From NCBI RefSeq assembly GCF_963169125.1, contig NC_084800.1:150222397-150286396 (forward strand): 64,000 bases of DNA. The letters run 5' to 3'. The DNA is from Humulus lupulus (taxonomy: Eukaryota > Streptophyta > Magnoliopsida > Rosales > Cannabaceae). Every line of letters begins with the position of its first letter. The first letter of the stretch is position 1. Shown here one piece after another: positions 34,551-48,178 of the stretch. The notes beneath the pieces are model-generated. The model did not search any database. It was given only the letters and a program-made list of their open reading frames with translations, and was not told where the DNA came from. A program made the position numbers and the translations under genes.

Positions 34551-36465
34551 TGTAATGACCCACTAATCTAGACTCTTGGACCATTATCGAACTATACATA
34601 CAAATTCTTACTAAAACATACATTTGCGAAAATACCATAATTTATTATAAACTTGTAGAAACAAAGGTTACTTTCATAAAAATAAGCAGGATATGGGTAC
34701 CCATTGTCTTTAAAACAAAAATAACTTAAAGTAAAAAGAGTTACATAGAAAATGCGGAAAATACATTTAAAACCATAAAAAACATAAACAAGACTACATC
34801 CTTGAATCGAATAACGCTTGGCCCCTTGACTCCATTCACCATTGATACACATCCTCTAAGCGTCACGAATCTTACCGCCTCTAAAGCTTATTTTCCTACA
34901 CATAAAACAGAAAGGAATGAGCCTAATGCCCAGCAAGGAAAATCTAACACAGTCATAAACATAAACTTCATAATAAACGTAAAGACATATCATAACACAT
35001 AATACATACACTTATTATAATGGCCATTATTACTTGGGGTCCCATAGACTAAACAAGCTTATGCCCATGAGATTAGTGGGGTCCCACTAGCTAAGTGGGC
35101 ATATGCCCATAACCTTTTTGGGGTCTTGTTAGTCAAATAGGGCATAAGCCCAAGCCTACAAACATACATATTCATAACATAATTCATAGCATGTTTCATA
35201 ACATAACACATAAAATAACATAAACATAAACATATAGATTCTAGCCTATTTTCCTTACCAAAGTTACCGGGATATGTGGACTGAGTTGGGACTTTTTGGA
35301 ACACTCCTAATAACCATTAAAAAGAGTGAGTCTAAAGAAGAAAAGAGATGAAATGAAAGGGATGGAAAGACTAAACCATTGAAAGTTACACTTACCAAAA
35401 CTTATGTGCTCAAGAGCTTAGATTTCCTAACCAAAATAAAATGGGGTTAGGAGACTGAGTAGAAGATTAAGAGAAGGGAAAATAACTTAAAACAAATGAA
35501 CTAGAGTTTTGGTTACCTCAAAGACTTGTAAGATCAAATTACACCACAACCGAAATACTATAGAACCTCACTTCCCAAAGTGTTTGATAAGCTTATGATG
35601 TTTAAGCTTATGATTTTCCCAAACCAGGTGTTTACACTCTCACACTTACTTAACACTAGCAGCTTCTGAACTTAGAGCAAAAGGTGAATAATGGCTGGGT
35701 ACTAGGTCCTATTTATAGAGTTTGGGAATGAAAGTATCTTGATTTTACTTGAATAAAAATAATGGTTATTTAGGTGAAAATAATTTGAATAATCATTCAG
35801 CAGAGGCTGAAGACTCGTTAAAAAGATGCTGGACTTTTGAAGAAGTTTGAATGGCTGAAAGGAAAAGAATTCAAAAGTGTTTGAATTTATGCTGGAGGAG
35901 GCGATATATCGCCCCCTGTAGGCGATATATCGCCTGGGCCAGTATGCCCGAGGCGACTGTGCATCGTCTCGTGTTTTCCGTATCTACGTGCTGCGATATA
36001 TCGCCCCCTATAGCTGCGATATATCAGCATACGCTGAATATTTAAATACGAAATTACACATTTTTAGCTATGTTTGAATGGAGTAAACAGCCTTGACTAA
36101 GCCCTCAACGTATTCAAAGCTGCTGACTGACCCTATAACATTCAAACTTTACCCTTATTTAATTTAATCCTCAAAAATACTTAATCCTTAATTACCCATT
36201 CATAACATGTGCTTAAAATCCTATTGGTTGATATCTAAACCTTATATTATAATAAATATAATCCTTAATTATCAGTCATATAATCAAACCTTAGGTTATA
36301 CTTAATATTCTTAAACTATAGGTTAAACTTAGAAAATCTACAAGTACTACTATGAGTGTCCAAATAATTCCCGGTCTGAACCAAAAATCCATAGTAACAA
36401 AGATAATACTAAACATACTATAATACTACTAAACAATTAGCTAAGTAAAGTTCTTGGACTCTACA
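34551..36465. mobile_element. Solo LTR M
   Basis: 1915 bp from TGTAATGACCC to GACTCTACA with exact GAAAT duplications (34546-34550 and 36466-36470). No internal domain. Contains three copies of GCGATATATCGC at 35900-36004. The last 290 bp resemble the 320-bp insertion at 19248-19567. Probably a gypsy family, given its TGTAATGACC end. Confidence 0.85.
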
Positions 36466-36470
36466 GAAAT

Positions 36471-36555
36471 GCACCTACAAACCAAGATATTGAATTATTT
36501 ATTTCATTTATAACATTTGTCAACTACAATTGCTTTAAGGGCACTATTCCCAACA
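36471..36555 (-). mobile_element. Copia LTR fragment
   Basis: On the minus strand it begins TGTTGGGAATAGTGCCC, as many copia LTRs do, directly after the Tat H gag frame stops at 36556. Solo LTR M interrupts its continuation, which may run into 34550 and below. It resembles but does not closely match the copia J LTR. Confidence 0.45.
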
Positions 36556-37239
36556 TCTTGAGCTCTGATTTAGTTGAACTTCCCACCTTAGTCGATTCCA
36601 TATTGAATCTATGGATATAACTCTTCAAGCTTTGACTTTTGCCTTGTTTTATGTTTGCGAGACTGGTACTCGACATAAAATAATCACAGAAAATGTGGTG
36701 CTACTAAAGAAATTCGCCAAAAAACTGCTACCATGACCTGATGGTTCCTGACCTTAACCTCTTGAACCACTTGTATGCAGCTCCTTTCAGTGTAATGGCG
36801 AAACAATGGCACCTCATTCTATTGTTGACCCCCCTTAACTTCATCAAGTCAATGAAGGTGTCTAAGTGTTACTTAGGGCCTGTAGTGCCCTCGTACGAAG
36901 TAATGCGATGCTCCTTGAAGTTGGTGGGGGAGTTTCTCAACCTAGATTTCACTTACAAAGGGCAACTCATAGTCGAACTCGTCATCACCTCTGTGTCCGC
37001 TAGATGTAGTGACCATCTTGCTTCGAAGGCTTTTGATTTCGGTGTCTAGTTCCCTTCTCCTTTTGTTCAAGGAGTCATGTAGGTTCTCAAGGTGAACCCT
37101 TGCTTTGGTTGTATCCTCCGGGGGATCTGCAGGGGGTGCATTTCTTACCTCATAACCTCTCTAGTTAAGCTTTGCTTTAAGTCAGGTGGATATTTTTTGG
37201 AGACGGTCTTGGGTTCGCACCTCCCGTAGGAGGGGATCG
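36556..37239 (-). pseudogene. Tat element H gag, capsid core and linker
   Basis: Minus-strand pieces read RRRELDTEIKSLRSKMVTTSSG (compare element B's KRRQDLDTEMRSLRSKIVTTSGG), then TSYEGTTGP, FAITLKGAAYKWFKRL and LANIKQGKSQSLKSYIHRF, the Tat capsid core. Stops and frameshifts are frequent. The N-terminal half lies 21 kb away at 58307, on the other side of copia element C. Confidence 0.82.
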
Positions 37240-38055
37240 CACTTAGTAAATTTTACATAGTGAAGATGTGAAATTTTAGCTTCAATTGTAGGCACTTCAA
37301 AAATACAGTTTTCAATCCAAAGTGATGCATGAAGGTATCTAAGGGTTCCCAAAGAGTTTGGTAGCATTTGGAGCATTTTTACAACCTTTGGAAGTATCAA
37401 AAAAAATAAAAAAGGTGGCAACGGCTGATGCTTATGATTTCAAAAACCCCTAACAGGTGATGCATTTCCTGCATATTGGCGATGTATCGCCTAGTAGGCG
37501 ATACGTCGCCTGCATACAGGAAACGCGTCGCCAACAAGAGTACATACAAGTTACGTAATTTTTTCTAAATTATGTGTTTTACAAGTCTAATCGTATTGGT
37601 TAGACCTAATGACGGTGCCTACTCTATATAAGGGTCAAAATAGAGTTTTGGAAGACTTGATCACTGTCTCCAATCTCTCTCTACCCCCTCTCTCTCTCTC
37701 TAGCTCAAAAAATCTCATGTTTTCTCCAAGAACTCATAATGAAAGTTCCTGACTTTGTGAGTTTAAGGCTTGTTCAATCTCAATCCTCATTTCCTCCTAG
37801 AAAGGCCTCAAGCATCCATTGTGGCTAGGAAATGGAGTATTAGGACACCGTTAAGAAACATGTATAAGCCGTGGTTTTCTGATTTTGCATTATTCTAAGG
37901 ATTTTCTCAAAGTGGTGGTTCTATCAAGGTTGAAGAAGACCATTCACCAACTTGGGTTTGCATAATCTTTCTCAATGTTTATTTATTCTCTGTCAATCCC
38001 TTTTTTTTTTTTGTAGATTGTAAATACTTAGGTGGTGTTATCGCACTCTCCCCCA
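37240..38055 (+). repeat. Copia C 5' LTR
   Basis: About 816 bp, aligned with 57475-58306 (common core begins CACTTAGT). Contains GGCGATGTATCGCC (37478) and GGCGATACGTCGCC (37497), a TATATAA box near 37625 and a CT-rich run. Confidence 0.75.
37673..37702 (+). repeat. CT microsatellite in the copia C 5' LTR
   Basis: CTCTCTCTCT repeated twice with a short CCCC break, about 30 bp, just after the presumed transcript start. Shorter in the 3' LTR near 57925. Confidence 0.7.
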
Positions 38056-38090
38056 ACTTTCTAATACTCTATAATCTGAGATAGCATATC

Positions 38091-38764
38091 ATGGAAGAAT
38101 CTAACTCTTTTTCGGCATTGAAATTCATGATTCAAGACTTTCTAAGAATGGATAGGTTTGATGGGACTAACTTTGTTCATTGGCAAGACAATATTAGATT
38201 CTTGCTCACTACTTTGAAGGTTTTTTACATCTTGGAGAAAGACCTAAAAGCCTTGGGAGAGCCCAAGGAAGGTGATACTCAAGAGGATGTCAAAGTAAGG
38301 AAGAAGCGCGAAGAAGATGAATTGATATGTAGGGGTCACATCCTCAATGCTCTTTCAAATAGGGTCTATGATCTCTACACCAACACCAAGACCACCAAGG
38401 ACATTTGGGAGGCCTTGGAAAAGAAGTACAAAATGGAAGAAGAAGGTACAGAGAAATTATTTATTACTCAATATATGGAATTTAAGTTTCATGATAATAA
38501 ACCCCTTCTCCCTCAAATTCATGAATCGCAAATTGTTGAGAATAAAATGTCTACAGTCAATATTTTATTGTCGGAACAAGTCCTTGGTGATGTCATTATA
38601 GCCAAGTTGCCTCCTTCTTGGAGAGGCTATAGAAAGAAAATTCTCCTTAGGAATGAGGAGATTTCATTGGAGGAAATTCTCAAACACTTGATAATTGGGG
38701 AGGAATCTCATTCTTGAGAAATTAATGAGGAGGAGTCCAATGGAGAGACTTCCAAGGCCAATCC
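38091..38764 (+). pseudogene. Copia C gag, N-terminal part
   Basis: Starts ATG 38091 (MEESNSFSALKFMIQ). Contains DRFDGTNFVHWQDNIRFLL, the copia-type Gag core (UBN2-like), and TTKDIWEALEKKYK. A TGA at about 38715 ends the open frame; the same frame then continues as EINEEESNGETSKA up to the K insertion. The remainder of gag resumes at 41135. Confidence 0.85.
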
Positions 38765-41134
38765 TGTAACGACCCAAAAATCACTAATAAGGCTTAAGGG
38801 CCTTGATTAGTATGCCGAGAAGGAATAATTGGGTTATGTGTGAATTAAATGATTTAATGCATGATTCCGAGATAAGCATGCTTATATGATTATATGAAAT
38901 GCATGTTTAAGAGTATTAGTATGCATGTAGGCCTTGTCTAGCTTAAAGGGATATATTTGTAATTTCAGGTCGTTGAGGGCATAAATGTGATTATATGTTA
39001 TAATTGTGAAGACCACATTATTATGTGGATATATTTGCAGCATGCGGCTTGAGGCGATCCTAGGGAGCCAGTTAGCGGGAAAGTCACAACGGGACCCAAT
39101 ACTTGACTCGGGGCAAGTCAAGGGGTATTTTGGGTATTAGACAGTTATTTGGGTTATCGGGTTATGGAAGTAAATAATTGGAGATATATTTGAGGTTAGG
39201 AAGCTTAGGAGGGAATACTAGGGAAATTTACCATTTTGCCCTTGGGGACGTTTTTGGTACCCCGAGCTTTGGGATTAACTTAAGTAACTTAAGTAAGACA
39301 AAAACAAACAAGGAAATAGCTAGAAACACCTAAACTGACCCTTTTCTCTCCTCTCAGCTAACTCAACTCTCTCTCTCAAGGAAACCATTGAAACCAAGGG
39401 AGATTTGAGCTAGAATCTACGGGATATCTCAGTAGCAATTTGGAGGTTAAAAAAAGAATCTAGGTAAGCATTTAATTGTGGTTTAGCTGACTAAATTTTG
39501 TAGTTTTGGCTAGGTTCTAAGTGTTTTTGGGTTCTTGATATTGAAGATTGGTTTGAGGCTAAGGATTTGGCAATTAGCTCAGCAGCTACTTGGTGGACTT
39601 GTTCTTTAGTTAAGGTAAGCTTTTAATTATAGTTAAGAATTTGAATTCTTCTGTTTGTTCTAAGAGGTTTATAAGCTTTTGGGTTTCAAAGATTGAAGTG
39701 TAGTTTTGATGAGTTTCTAAGTTAGGTTTTTGTTGGGTTTTACTGCTGGGAATATGTTAGAGTGTTTGTGGAAGTTATTCGTGTCATTAGGATAGATTTG
39801 GGTTGAATTAAGTGAGGTTTGATTGTTAAAAATGGTGAGTTTTCTGGGTTCGAAGGGGTCTGGCCGCGGCTCAGTTCTTGGTGTGCCATGGCCCTCTGGA
39901 GTAGATGGGAGCTGAGGATGAAAGGCGGGCCGCGGCATGGGGAGTGTTGGGCTGCAGCCCGTGTTTGTTATTTGGTGAGGCTGGGCCTCTGGATAGGGGC
40001 GGGCCGCAGCATAGAGAGCTTAAGGTCACGACTCTTAAGGGCATTTTTGGCCTTAAGGAGGTTTTTTTCCATGGGAACCTAACCCAGGGTGCTCAGGATC
40101 AATTCCACTACTGTGTTTGGTTGAATTCAATGTTCCGGAGGCTAGAACTTGGTCTGGAAACCTTTATACAATTATTATTAATGGAATCCCTTATTCTTGT
40201 TGTGACTAGGTGTAAGCAAGGCTCGAGAAACGAATCGTGCTCAAAGGTCATCTCTCGCAATCAGAACACTTGGAATTAAATGTAAGAAAGTCGCACCCGA
40301 TTGTGAGTTTATGATAGGACCAAGGGCTCCCTATTCTTGTATGCATTATGTAAGGTGGTATTATGCCATGGAAATGTAAAACAAACGGCCTAAGAGTGCA
40401 AGAGTTTATAATGGCGCACAGGGCACGGCTCAGCCACTGGTAGCTGAGGATAACTTAATATTCACTGAGCTCGGTTTAAGCAAACCGGAGTCAGTGGTGT
40501 AAACAGAGGGTGCGACCTAAGGCGTCGACCCTGGATATTGTATTATTTGTTTGTTGTCGTTAAATGATGAATACAATATGTTGAATAACTGAGTAATAGT
40601 TTGTGGATTTGCTTATTATTTTTACTGATTTTGTGAATGCCATGGTCTGTTGAATATATGATCATGCCTAAAGAATTGTTTGGTTATTGTCATTGTTTAT
40701 GCTATGATATTATGGTTTTCTTACTGTGCCTTGGCTCACGGGTGCTACGTGGTGCAGGTAAAGGCAAGGATAAGCTTGATCAGCCTTGATTTGGAGAGCT
40801 TTAGAGGCAGAATGTGCATGATTAGCTGCTCGGCCACCACAGTTGAAGGAGGGACGGGAATTGGAGAACCTTAAAAGTCTATTTTTCCCTTAGAGTGGCC
40901 AATTGATGTATATACTCTAGAAAATTTTGTAAACTGTCCTTCAAACGTTATTTCTTTTGGGATCCCATGTATAAAACGTTTATTTATAGGAGATGTATCT
41001 TTTATGACCAAAACTCTTTTAACTCTAGTTCACTAATGGTCTTAGCAACACATTTTCATGTAACTGACTTGATTAGCGAGTCTTATACTTTATAAACAAC
41101 ATGTGCAACTCTCTTGGCTACCCAGGGCATTACA
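38765..41134 (+). mobile_element. Solo LTR K in copia C gag
   Basis: 2370 bp, TGTAACGACCC to GGGCATTACA, with AATCC and AATGC flanks (4 of 5 equal). Removing it brings the gag frame back together. The same LTR family starts at 63227 near the window end, and the LTR of E shares its first ~50 bp. No internal genes. Confidence 0.82.
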
Positions 41135-41335
41135 AATGCGGTGGCTAACCCTCCTAACAAGGGCAGAAGAATTGGTAAGAACAAGGGCAAGGGTCAAAAT
41201 CCCTTAGGGCCCAATAAGAATGAGGGACAATTCAAATTTTTCAAGGGACCTTGCTTTGTGCTTGGAAAAAATGGCCACTTTGATAGAGATTGTAGGTTCA
41301 AGAGGAACAAAAACAATGAGGCAAGAGTCAATTAA
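41135..41335 (+). pseudogene. Copia C gag, zinc-knuckle part
   Basis: Lys/Asn-rich NPPNKGRRIGKNKGKG followed by a CCHC-like knuckle CFVLGKNGHFDRDC, in which the second cysteine has become leucine. A TAA ends the frame at 41333, after which the same frame resumes as protease and integrase sequence. Confidence 0.8.
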
Positions 41336-41350
41336 TCCCAAGATGAGCAA

Positions 41351-42780
41351 GTGGCAACACTAAGCGAAGTTAATGTCATTCATGGAAAGGTGAGTGAGTG
41401 GTGGTATGATACTTGTGCCACCATCCATGCTACCTATGATATAACTCTTTTTAAGACCTTTGAATCTTCAAAGGAAGGGCATGAGATACAAATGGACAAT
41501 GAAAAAAGGTCCATAGTTGAAGGAAAGGGAACCATTGATTTTTTCTTCACATTCGGCAAGAAGGTTCTACTCGCCAATGTTTTGTATGTACTGGAAATGA
41601 GTAGAAACCTTGTGAGTGGTAATTTTCTTGGCAAACCAAGAATCAAGGTTGTGATAGATTCTGGCAAGCTTATTTTGTCTGAGGATAAGGTTTTTATGGG
41701 AAATGGATATGCTTGTAATGGCATGTTCAAACTTTGTACATCTATTGACAATGTGAACAATAAAGTTTCTTCTTGTTGTTGTTATATGCTTGACTCAAAT
41801 TCTATTAATTTGTGGCATGTTAGACTTGCACATATAGGATTTAGCACTATTAAAAGGGTCATCAAATGAGGATTCATTGATTGTGATAATTTTGAGCATG
41901 ATAAATGTGACCTATGTGTTAAATCAAAAATGGTAAAGAACCTTTTCCAAGTGTTGAAAGAAACTCTAAGTTGTTAGATTCGATACATAGTGACTTATGT
42001 GAACTTAATGGAATGTTGACTAGAGGAGGAAGTAAATATTTTATTACTTTCATAGATGATTGTTCTAGGTTCACATATGTATATTTACTTAAGAAAAAAT
42101 ATGAAGAATTTGATGTGTTTGAAGTTTATAAAGCAGAAGTTGAAAATCAACTTGAAAAGAAAATTAAAGTGCTTAGAAGTGATAGGGGTGGTGAATATTT
42201 TTCAAATGAATTTAACTTGTTTTGTAAAGAGCATAGAATAATTCATGAACGTACAGCTCCTTATACTCCAAAAAAAAAAATGGTATAGCGAAAAGGAAAA
42301 ATAGAACATTTATTGAAATGATTAATGCTATGTTATTACATTCTAAATTGAATTTAGTTTGTGGGGTGAAGCCTTGCTATTCACATGTCATATTTTGAAT
42401 CGTATTCCCATGTGAAAAAAACAATTTCTCTCCATATGAGTTATGAGAATGAAAGAAACCAAACATTGGTTATTTTAAAGTGTGAGGGTGTCTTGCTTAT
42501 TGCAAGAGCACTGATCCTAAAAGGACCAAGTTGGGTCCAGGGGCTATAAGATGTGCATTTGTGGGTTATGCCCAAAATAGTGAAGCTTATAAATTATTAG
42601 ACTTGGAGTCTAATGTAATAATTGAATCAAGAGAGGTTGAGTTCTTTGAGAATATGTCATGCGATGACAACAAGTTAGAACTAACTCAAACTAGAGAGCC
42701 TCAAGAGGACACTCCTAGAATAGTTGGTGAGCAACATCAATTTCCTAGAAGGAGCCAAAGGTTGGCTAAAAGATATGGGA
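41351..42780 (+). pseudogene. Copia C protease and integrase region
   Basis: WWYDTCATIHATYD is the protease region (a degraded D-[ST]-G site, here DTCA). LWHVRLAHIG is the integrase zinc region. The catalytic core has DSIHSDL, YFITFIDDCSRF and LRSDRGGEY. A stop near 41869, a gap near 41940 and a shift in the poly-A run at 42269-42279 break the frame. The tail includes AIRCAFVGYA and SREVEFFEN. Role was integration of copia cDNA. Confidence 0.85.
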
Positions 42781-43593
42781 TCAAGTGAGAACTGTTCTGA
42801 AATAGAGACACTATACCTTGTTGAAGGTGATAATGAGGTCGTTACTTGGAAACATCCAATAGTACTTCAAATAGAAGATGATCCCAAACATTCAAAGAAA
42901 CAGTGTCCTCAAGAGATTCTGCATTTTGGAAGGAGGAAATTAATGATGAAATGTATTCAATTATGTCAAAACACGGTTTGGAATTGGTTGACCTTTGAAC
43001 GGGGTCCAAACCAATTGAGTGCAGATGGGTATTTAGAAAGAAATACCATACGATGGCACCATAAAATCCTTCAAGGCTAGGTTAGTAGCCAAAGGATTCA
43101 AACAAAGGGAGGGAATAGAATACTTTGACACATATGCACCGGTAGTAAGAACTACTTCTATAAGATTTATGTTTTCCTTATCATCTATATATAACCTTTA
43201 TGTTCACCAAATGGATGTCAAAACAGAATTCCTAAATGGGGATCTCGACGAGGAGGTCTATATGGAACAACCGGAGGGTTTTGTTCTTCAAGGAAATGAA
43301 CATAAAGTGTGTAGACTTGTCAAATCATTATATGGTTTGAAACAAGCCCCAAAACAATGGCATGAGAAGTTTGATAAAGTCATTGTTTCTAATGGATTTA
43401 GGCACAACAATGTAGAGAAGTGCTTATACACTAAGACTTGTGGTAACTATATCATACTAGTGTGTCTATATGTACATGATATGTTGATTTTGAGTAATGA
43501 CATGAAAGAAATAATAGAGGTCAAGAGGCTTCTGTCCTCTAACTTTAAAATGAAAGACCTTGAAGAGTTGGATACCATTCTAGGTATCAAAGT
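42781..43593 (+). pseudogene. Copia C reverse transcriptase
   Basis: Copia reverse transcriptase with VHQMDVKTEFLNGDLDEEVY, LVKSLYGLKQAPKQW and the catalytic region LVCLYVHDMLIL. The first catalytic aspartate is replaced by histidine (YVHD instead of YVDD), so the enzyme would be inactive even if repaired in frame. It breaks off at 43593 in LGIKV; the frame resumes at 56080 beyond insertion D. Confidence 0.9.
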
Positions 43594-45996
43594 TATAACG
43601 CCTTGCGTTTCGGGTACCATTAAATGACTCGGGTCAGGATTGTTTTCCTTGAGTTAAGAATATTATTTTAAATAATATTATATTTTTTTGGTTTTTATTT
43701 CCATGAGTTATTTCTAGTCAAATTATGAATTGTGTGATTAAAAGTCAAGATATGACTTTCGGTCTTGGACAAAAACCATAATCAGGTAAAAATCTCGAAA
43801 AATAAAATGATAAACTATGGCAAATATATTTTAGGCATAAAATACAATCATAAAAATTAAAGTTTGGTCAAAAATAATAAACCTAGCAGGAAATGGAAAT
43901 TTTAGGGCAATTTCTTTTTAAGGCTTAAATTTTTGCCTAACTGTGGAATTTTATTTCATAAATGGACCTTATGTTAAATTGTATTGTGTGATTAATTAAA
44001 TTAAATGTGAGAGAAATTTATTTTAATTATTATGTTTTTTTATTTTTTTAAAAAAAACTTCATAAGAGTGAAAAAATATTATAGAAAATCAATTTAAGCT
44101 TTAATCACATCAAATTAATTTTAATGACACAAAGTGACATAAAGTAAAAACACTTAAGTGTTTTAGATATTTTTTTTGTGTTGTCTAGGTTCTTCCACCC
44201 TCGGCAAAATGACCCCCTCCTCTTCCCTCACTCTCATATTTTTCAAAAAATTTCTCTCAAGTTTTCTCATCATTTTCAACTACCAAAAACACTAAGAAAA
44301 CTTGGAAGCTTAAGCCTTGATCTTGGAAGAGTTCCCCTAAGGTAAAAGCTTCAAAAACTTGACTTTTATCAAGTTTTTAACCATAGATCTTTCAATAACT
44401 AACTATATATATTATTGGGGGAGTTGGTTTAAGGTTTTGAAATTTTTTTGAAGGTTCTAAAGCTAGTAGAAACATGAAAACCTAAAACAATAACAACAAG
44501 AAGTAAAAAGTTAACTTTTATGGTCGTTTTTGTATAGTTTTTATTTTGAAGTATTATTTTGTGTATTTAATGCTTAAATTTTTTTATTGGTGATGTAATA
44601 AGGCTATGGTAGTTGATTGATAATATTTATGATGCTTGTATGTTGATTGTGAAAATAGGGACCCCAAAATCCCTAAGGGTTTTGTTGAAAAACCCTAAAG
44701 CCAAAAAACAAAAAGGTTTTGAGCCTTGACTTCCAAGGGGTCAAGCATCAACTATATAACTTATTTTGTAAATAAATTGTACTATCAAGTTTTTGAGATG
44801 GAGTACATGAATTTGAGATTTTGAAACACTCAAAAATGGTTAGAAATGAGTGAGTCTATTTCAAAGTTTAGGTAAAAAACTATTTTTTCGTATTCTTAAT
44901 TTCGGGACCAAGTTTGGAAAGCCACTGTATAGGGAAAATAAACCCAATTTTTACTAAAAATTTGGTGGAGATTTTCTCGGCATACACTAGTATGCCTCTG
45001 TAAAATTTTGTAACAAAATACTGAATTGTTTAAGAGTTATTAAGTGCTAAAGTTTGAAAAAAAAAATAAGGACTTGAAAATAATGTCATTTTTACCTCAA
45101 TTTTAAAAAAATGTTTTCACCAATCAAAAATGCTCATTTTGACCTAAGATTTTACAAAGACCTAAATGGCATACCAAAGATTGAATTGGAAATTTTGGTA
45201 ACAATTAGGTAAGTAAATTTCAAGTTATGGCCTAACAAAGTATGTAGTTAAAAATGTGAAAAATGAGGATTTTGCACATAGTGAGAATTATTTTTATTCT
45301 ATATGAACAATAAAAGATTTAATTTATTAATAAATTAAAAGAGGGTTTAAAACCCTATATTTTGAGAAAATAATTAAGTAAATTATTTTTAGTAAGTAAA
45401 CATGATTAATTGACTTCGGAGAATTAACTAGCAAAAATAAGCAATCATTGATGGTTTTTCCTAATTAAGTTAAAATTAGGCTATTTTCTTAAAATGGATT
45501 TTAGAGATTAAAACCTTAATAAAAATATAAGGAAAATTAAGAGATTATTTTCTTGAAAATTAATTGAGGAATTTAATTAGTATTTTCTAGATATAATATC
45601 GGCTAAAATCTTTTATATATTTAACTGACTTGTTGAAAGTACGGGTTAATAGCAGAAGTTTTAAAGAATAAGACTTTTAGCGAATTATGGGAAAGACCAC
45701 GGGATAGGTCTCCCCCAGACTTAGGCTTTATCTCAAATTTGTGTGTATGAATATCTTTAATGGGTTTTAAATTAAATAAGGATCTTTAATCCTTACAAAG
45801 GATTTTGAAAATGACCAAACTGCCCAAAATAATAATAATGAATTATGTGTGCCATAATTAATCCGAGTATACTGTATGGATAATTACAGTATTGGCTAAG
45901 CATAACTGGATTGTACGTTGAAGGGTGAAATCTTGTTAAGGACTCCAAGTGAGTCAATTTCTATTGTGTGGCTACAACATGAAACAACTAGGGTAA
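43594..45996 (+). mobile_element. LTR D, left part
   Basis: Begins TATAACGCC (a TGTAACGCC-type end) after AAAGT; the right part ends GATGTTACA before GAAGT at 56075-56079 (4 of 5 equal). Together 43594-45996 and 55185-56074 give about 3.3 kb and look like one long solo LTR of a gypsy family. AT-rich, no gene. Homologous flank text CTAGGG occurs on both sides of the inner insertion. Confidence 0.6.
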
Positions 45997-48178
45997 TGTA
46001 ACGCCCTACTTCCTTAGAGCCGTTACCAAGTGAGTTTTAAGACAAAACAGTGTGCAATGAACTCGCTAATTGAGGTTTTTTAAAACGAAAGTGTGACTAA
46101 TCAAAAGTTAAGGCTGTAATCTTTGAAAATGCGTTATTTCAATAAAAACTTCTAGTATTAAACATTTGGGATCCCAAAATAAGGTTTGAAAACTATTTAC
46201 ATCTTGAAATAAGTTTACAGTTGATTAATTATAAAAATCATAGATTATTACAGCCATTTCTCGAATAAACCCCCAACCAAAGAAGTCGGGCAGGCCAAAC
46301 ATGTACGCGTCGCTTCACGCTCTCCGTACTCATGGTTGGTTGACTCAATCTATGCCCTTACCTGCAACACAGAGCACCCGTGAGCCGAAGCCCAGCAAGA
46401 AAACTCAAGCAGTTCATAGCATATGCAAATTATACAGTTAATCATATCAGATAGTCCACAGATAAACAGGTCAACCATTAGACTAAGCAAACACGGCCAT
46501 GCCGCCCCAGAAGCCTTACCAATGCCTGGGGTCTCGGTCCTCACCGTAAGGATATCACATGTATCCACTGGGTCCTACCCTGACTATAAGCATCCCATGT
46601 GCTAAGTGTTACTTCCGGCCCCACTGCCGTTCTCGGCCTTTCGCCGTTCTCGGCCCCATTGTCGTTCTCGGCTCCGTTGCCGTTCCATTCCACTATAATC
46701 ACATATAGCATAACTCAAACAACATTCAAACAAATATCAATTCATTTAAGTCTGCACCCTAACATGTAATGCAATATAGGGCCGTGCCCCGCAATCACAC
46801 TACGGGCCCATGCCCTATCCTACGGGTGCTATAGTTTTCTTACCTGTATTCCGAGCTTCCTGATGCACTAAAGCTGCAAGCACGGTCCTCTAACCCGAGC
46901 TTCACAAAGACCTAGTCACAACACGTATAAAACATCCTTTAATACTAATCAATTCAAAATCACTTCCCGGAACCAATTCCACACTCTCGGGACTCCCAAA
47001 TTCCTAAAACAAAACATTGGAAACATCCCCCCGAACCCCTAGAGTAAAAGCTCAAAAATGCAAAATTTCAAGTACTGAAAATGGCCTAGCGCCGCGGCGC
47101 TACCCAAGAGGGCCGCGGCGCCCAAGAACAGGGCCGCGGCGCTCCTACGCGAACCCAGAATTCTGGGTTTTTCCTTGCGTTTTCCCCGAGTTAACACCAC
47201 TCCAAATCATCCCAAGCAGGTACCCATGTCCCAAAATCAACTCAAAACCCCACATAAACCATCTAACAACTCAGAAACATCATCAAAGAAACCCAAACAC
47301 ACAATCAAATCCCCAATTCACCAATTGGCCACACATCACTTTCAATCTTCATACTAACATTCTAAGAGAAAAATCAAGCTTAGAAACTTAACAAAGAAGT
47401 GGTAAATCCTTACCTCAGAAAGTGTTGGCTTATGATCAAGTTTAATTGCCTCCCACCCCTTGATCCTCCTCCTAGATTCCTCAAGTTTCAGCTCCTTTCT
47501 TCTCTTCTTCCTCTCATTGCCCTAGCTTTCCCTCTAGCTTTTCCTCTCCTCCATTTCTATCAAAACCAACATATATGCCAATGCCTAAACCGTGTACCCT
47601 ATAATCCCAGCTGAAAATTGTCTAAACCCACTGCCAAATGACCATGTTACCCCTCCAATTAATCCTTTCCTAAGTAAGCCATCAAGGGCACTCTAGTCCT
47701 TTCACTTATATTTCAATTCTACCATTTTCCAACTAAACTTGTTACCCACAGCAGTAACTAATGGTTACTCAGTTTACTCAATCACCAATAACCATTACCC
47801 GCTAAGTCTCAATTTAACCATAACAATTCCCAAGGTACCCCTAGGCTCCTCCCGAGCCGGGTATAAAATCTCGTTGTGACTTTTGAGTAAACTAGCTCTC
47901 TAGGATCGTCTCGGCACGTCCATCACAATAACAACACCACACTCACGTGGTACGAATCACATAATACAATTATCACATATATATGGCCTCAGCGGGCTAA
48001 AATTACCCATTTACCCCTATCATACAAACGGGGTCCACATGCATATTTATTTCACCTAAACATGCATACTAACCACATATTCATTAAATTCACATAAATT
48101 AATGCAGTAAAACAATTATTGCCCTCCTGACACACTAATCAAGGCTCCAAGCCTTATTAGCAAATTTAGGTCGTTACA
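45997..48178 (-). repeat. Element E 3' LTR
   Basis: 2182 bp, TGTAACGCCC to GGTCGTTACA on the plus strand. Repeated with few differences at 52734 to about 53901. On the minus strand the internal region ends in GAGAAGGGGATAG, the polypurine tract, next to this LTR. GC-rich 'GCCGCGGCGC' repeats occur at 47090-47145. Confidence 0.85.

Noticed and set aside
36741..37049. 102-codon plus-strand frame as a host gene
   Set aside because: The minus strand of the same DNA is Tat gag capsid; the plus frame is its shadow.
39819..40279. 87- and 124-codon frames in solo LTR K
   Set aside because: They lie in a GC-richer part of an LTR with no domain; overlapping in two frames.
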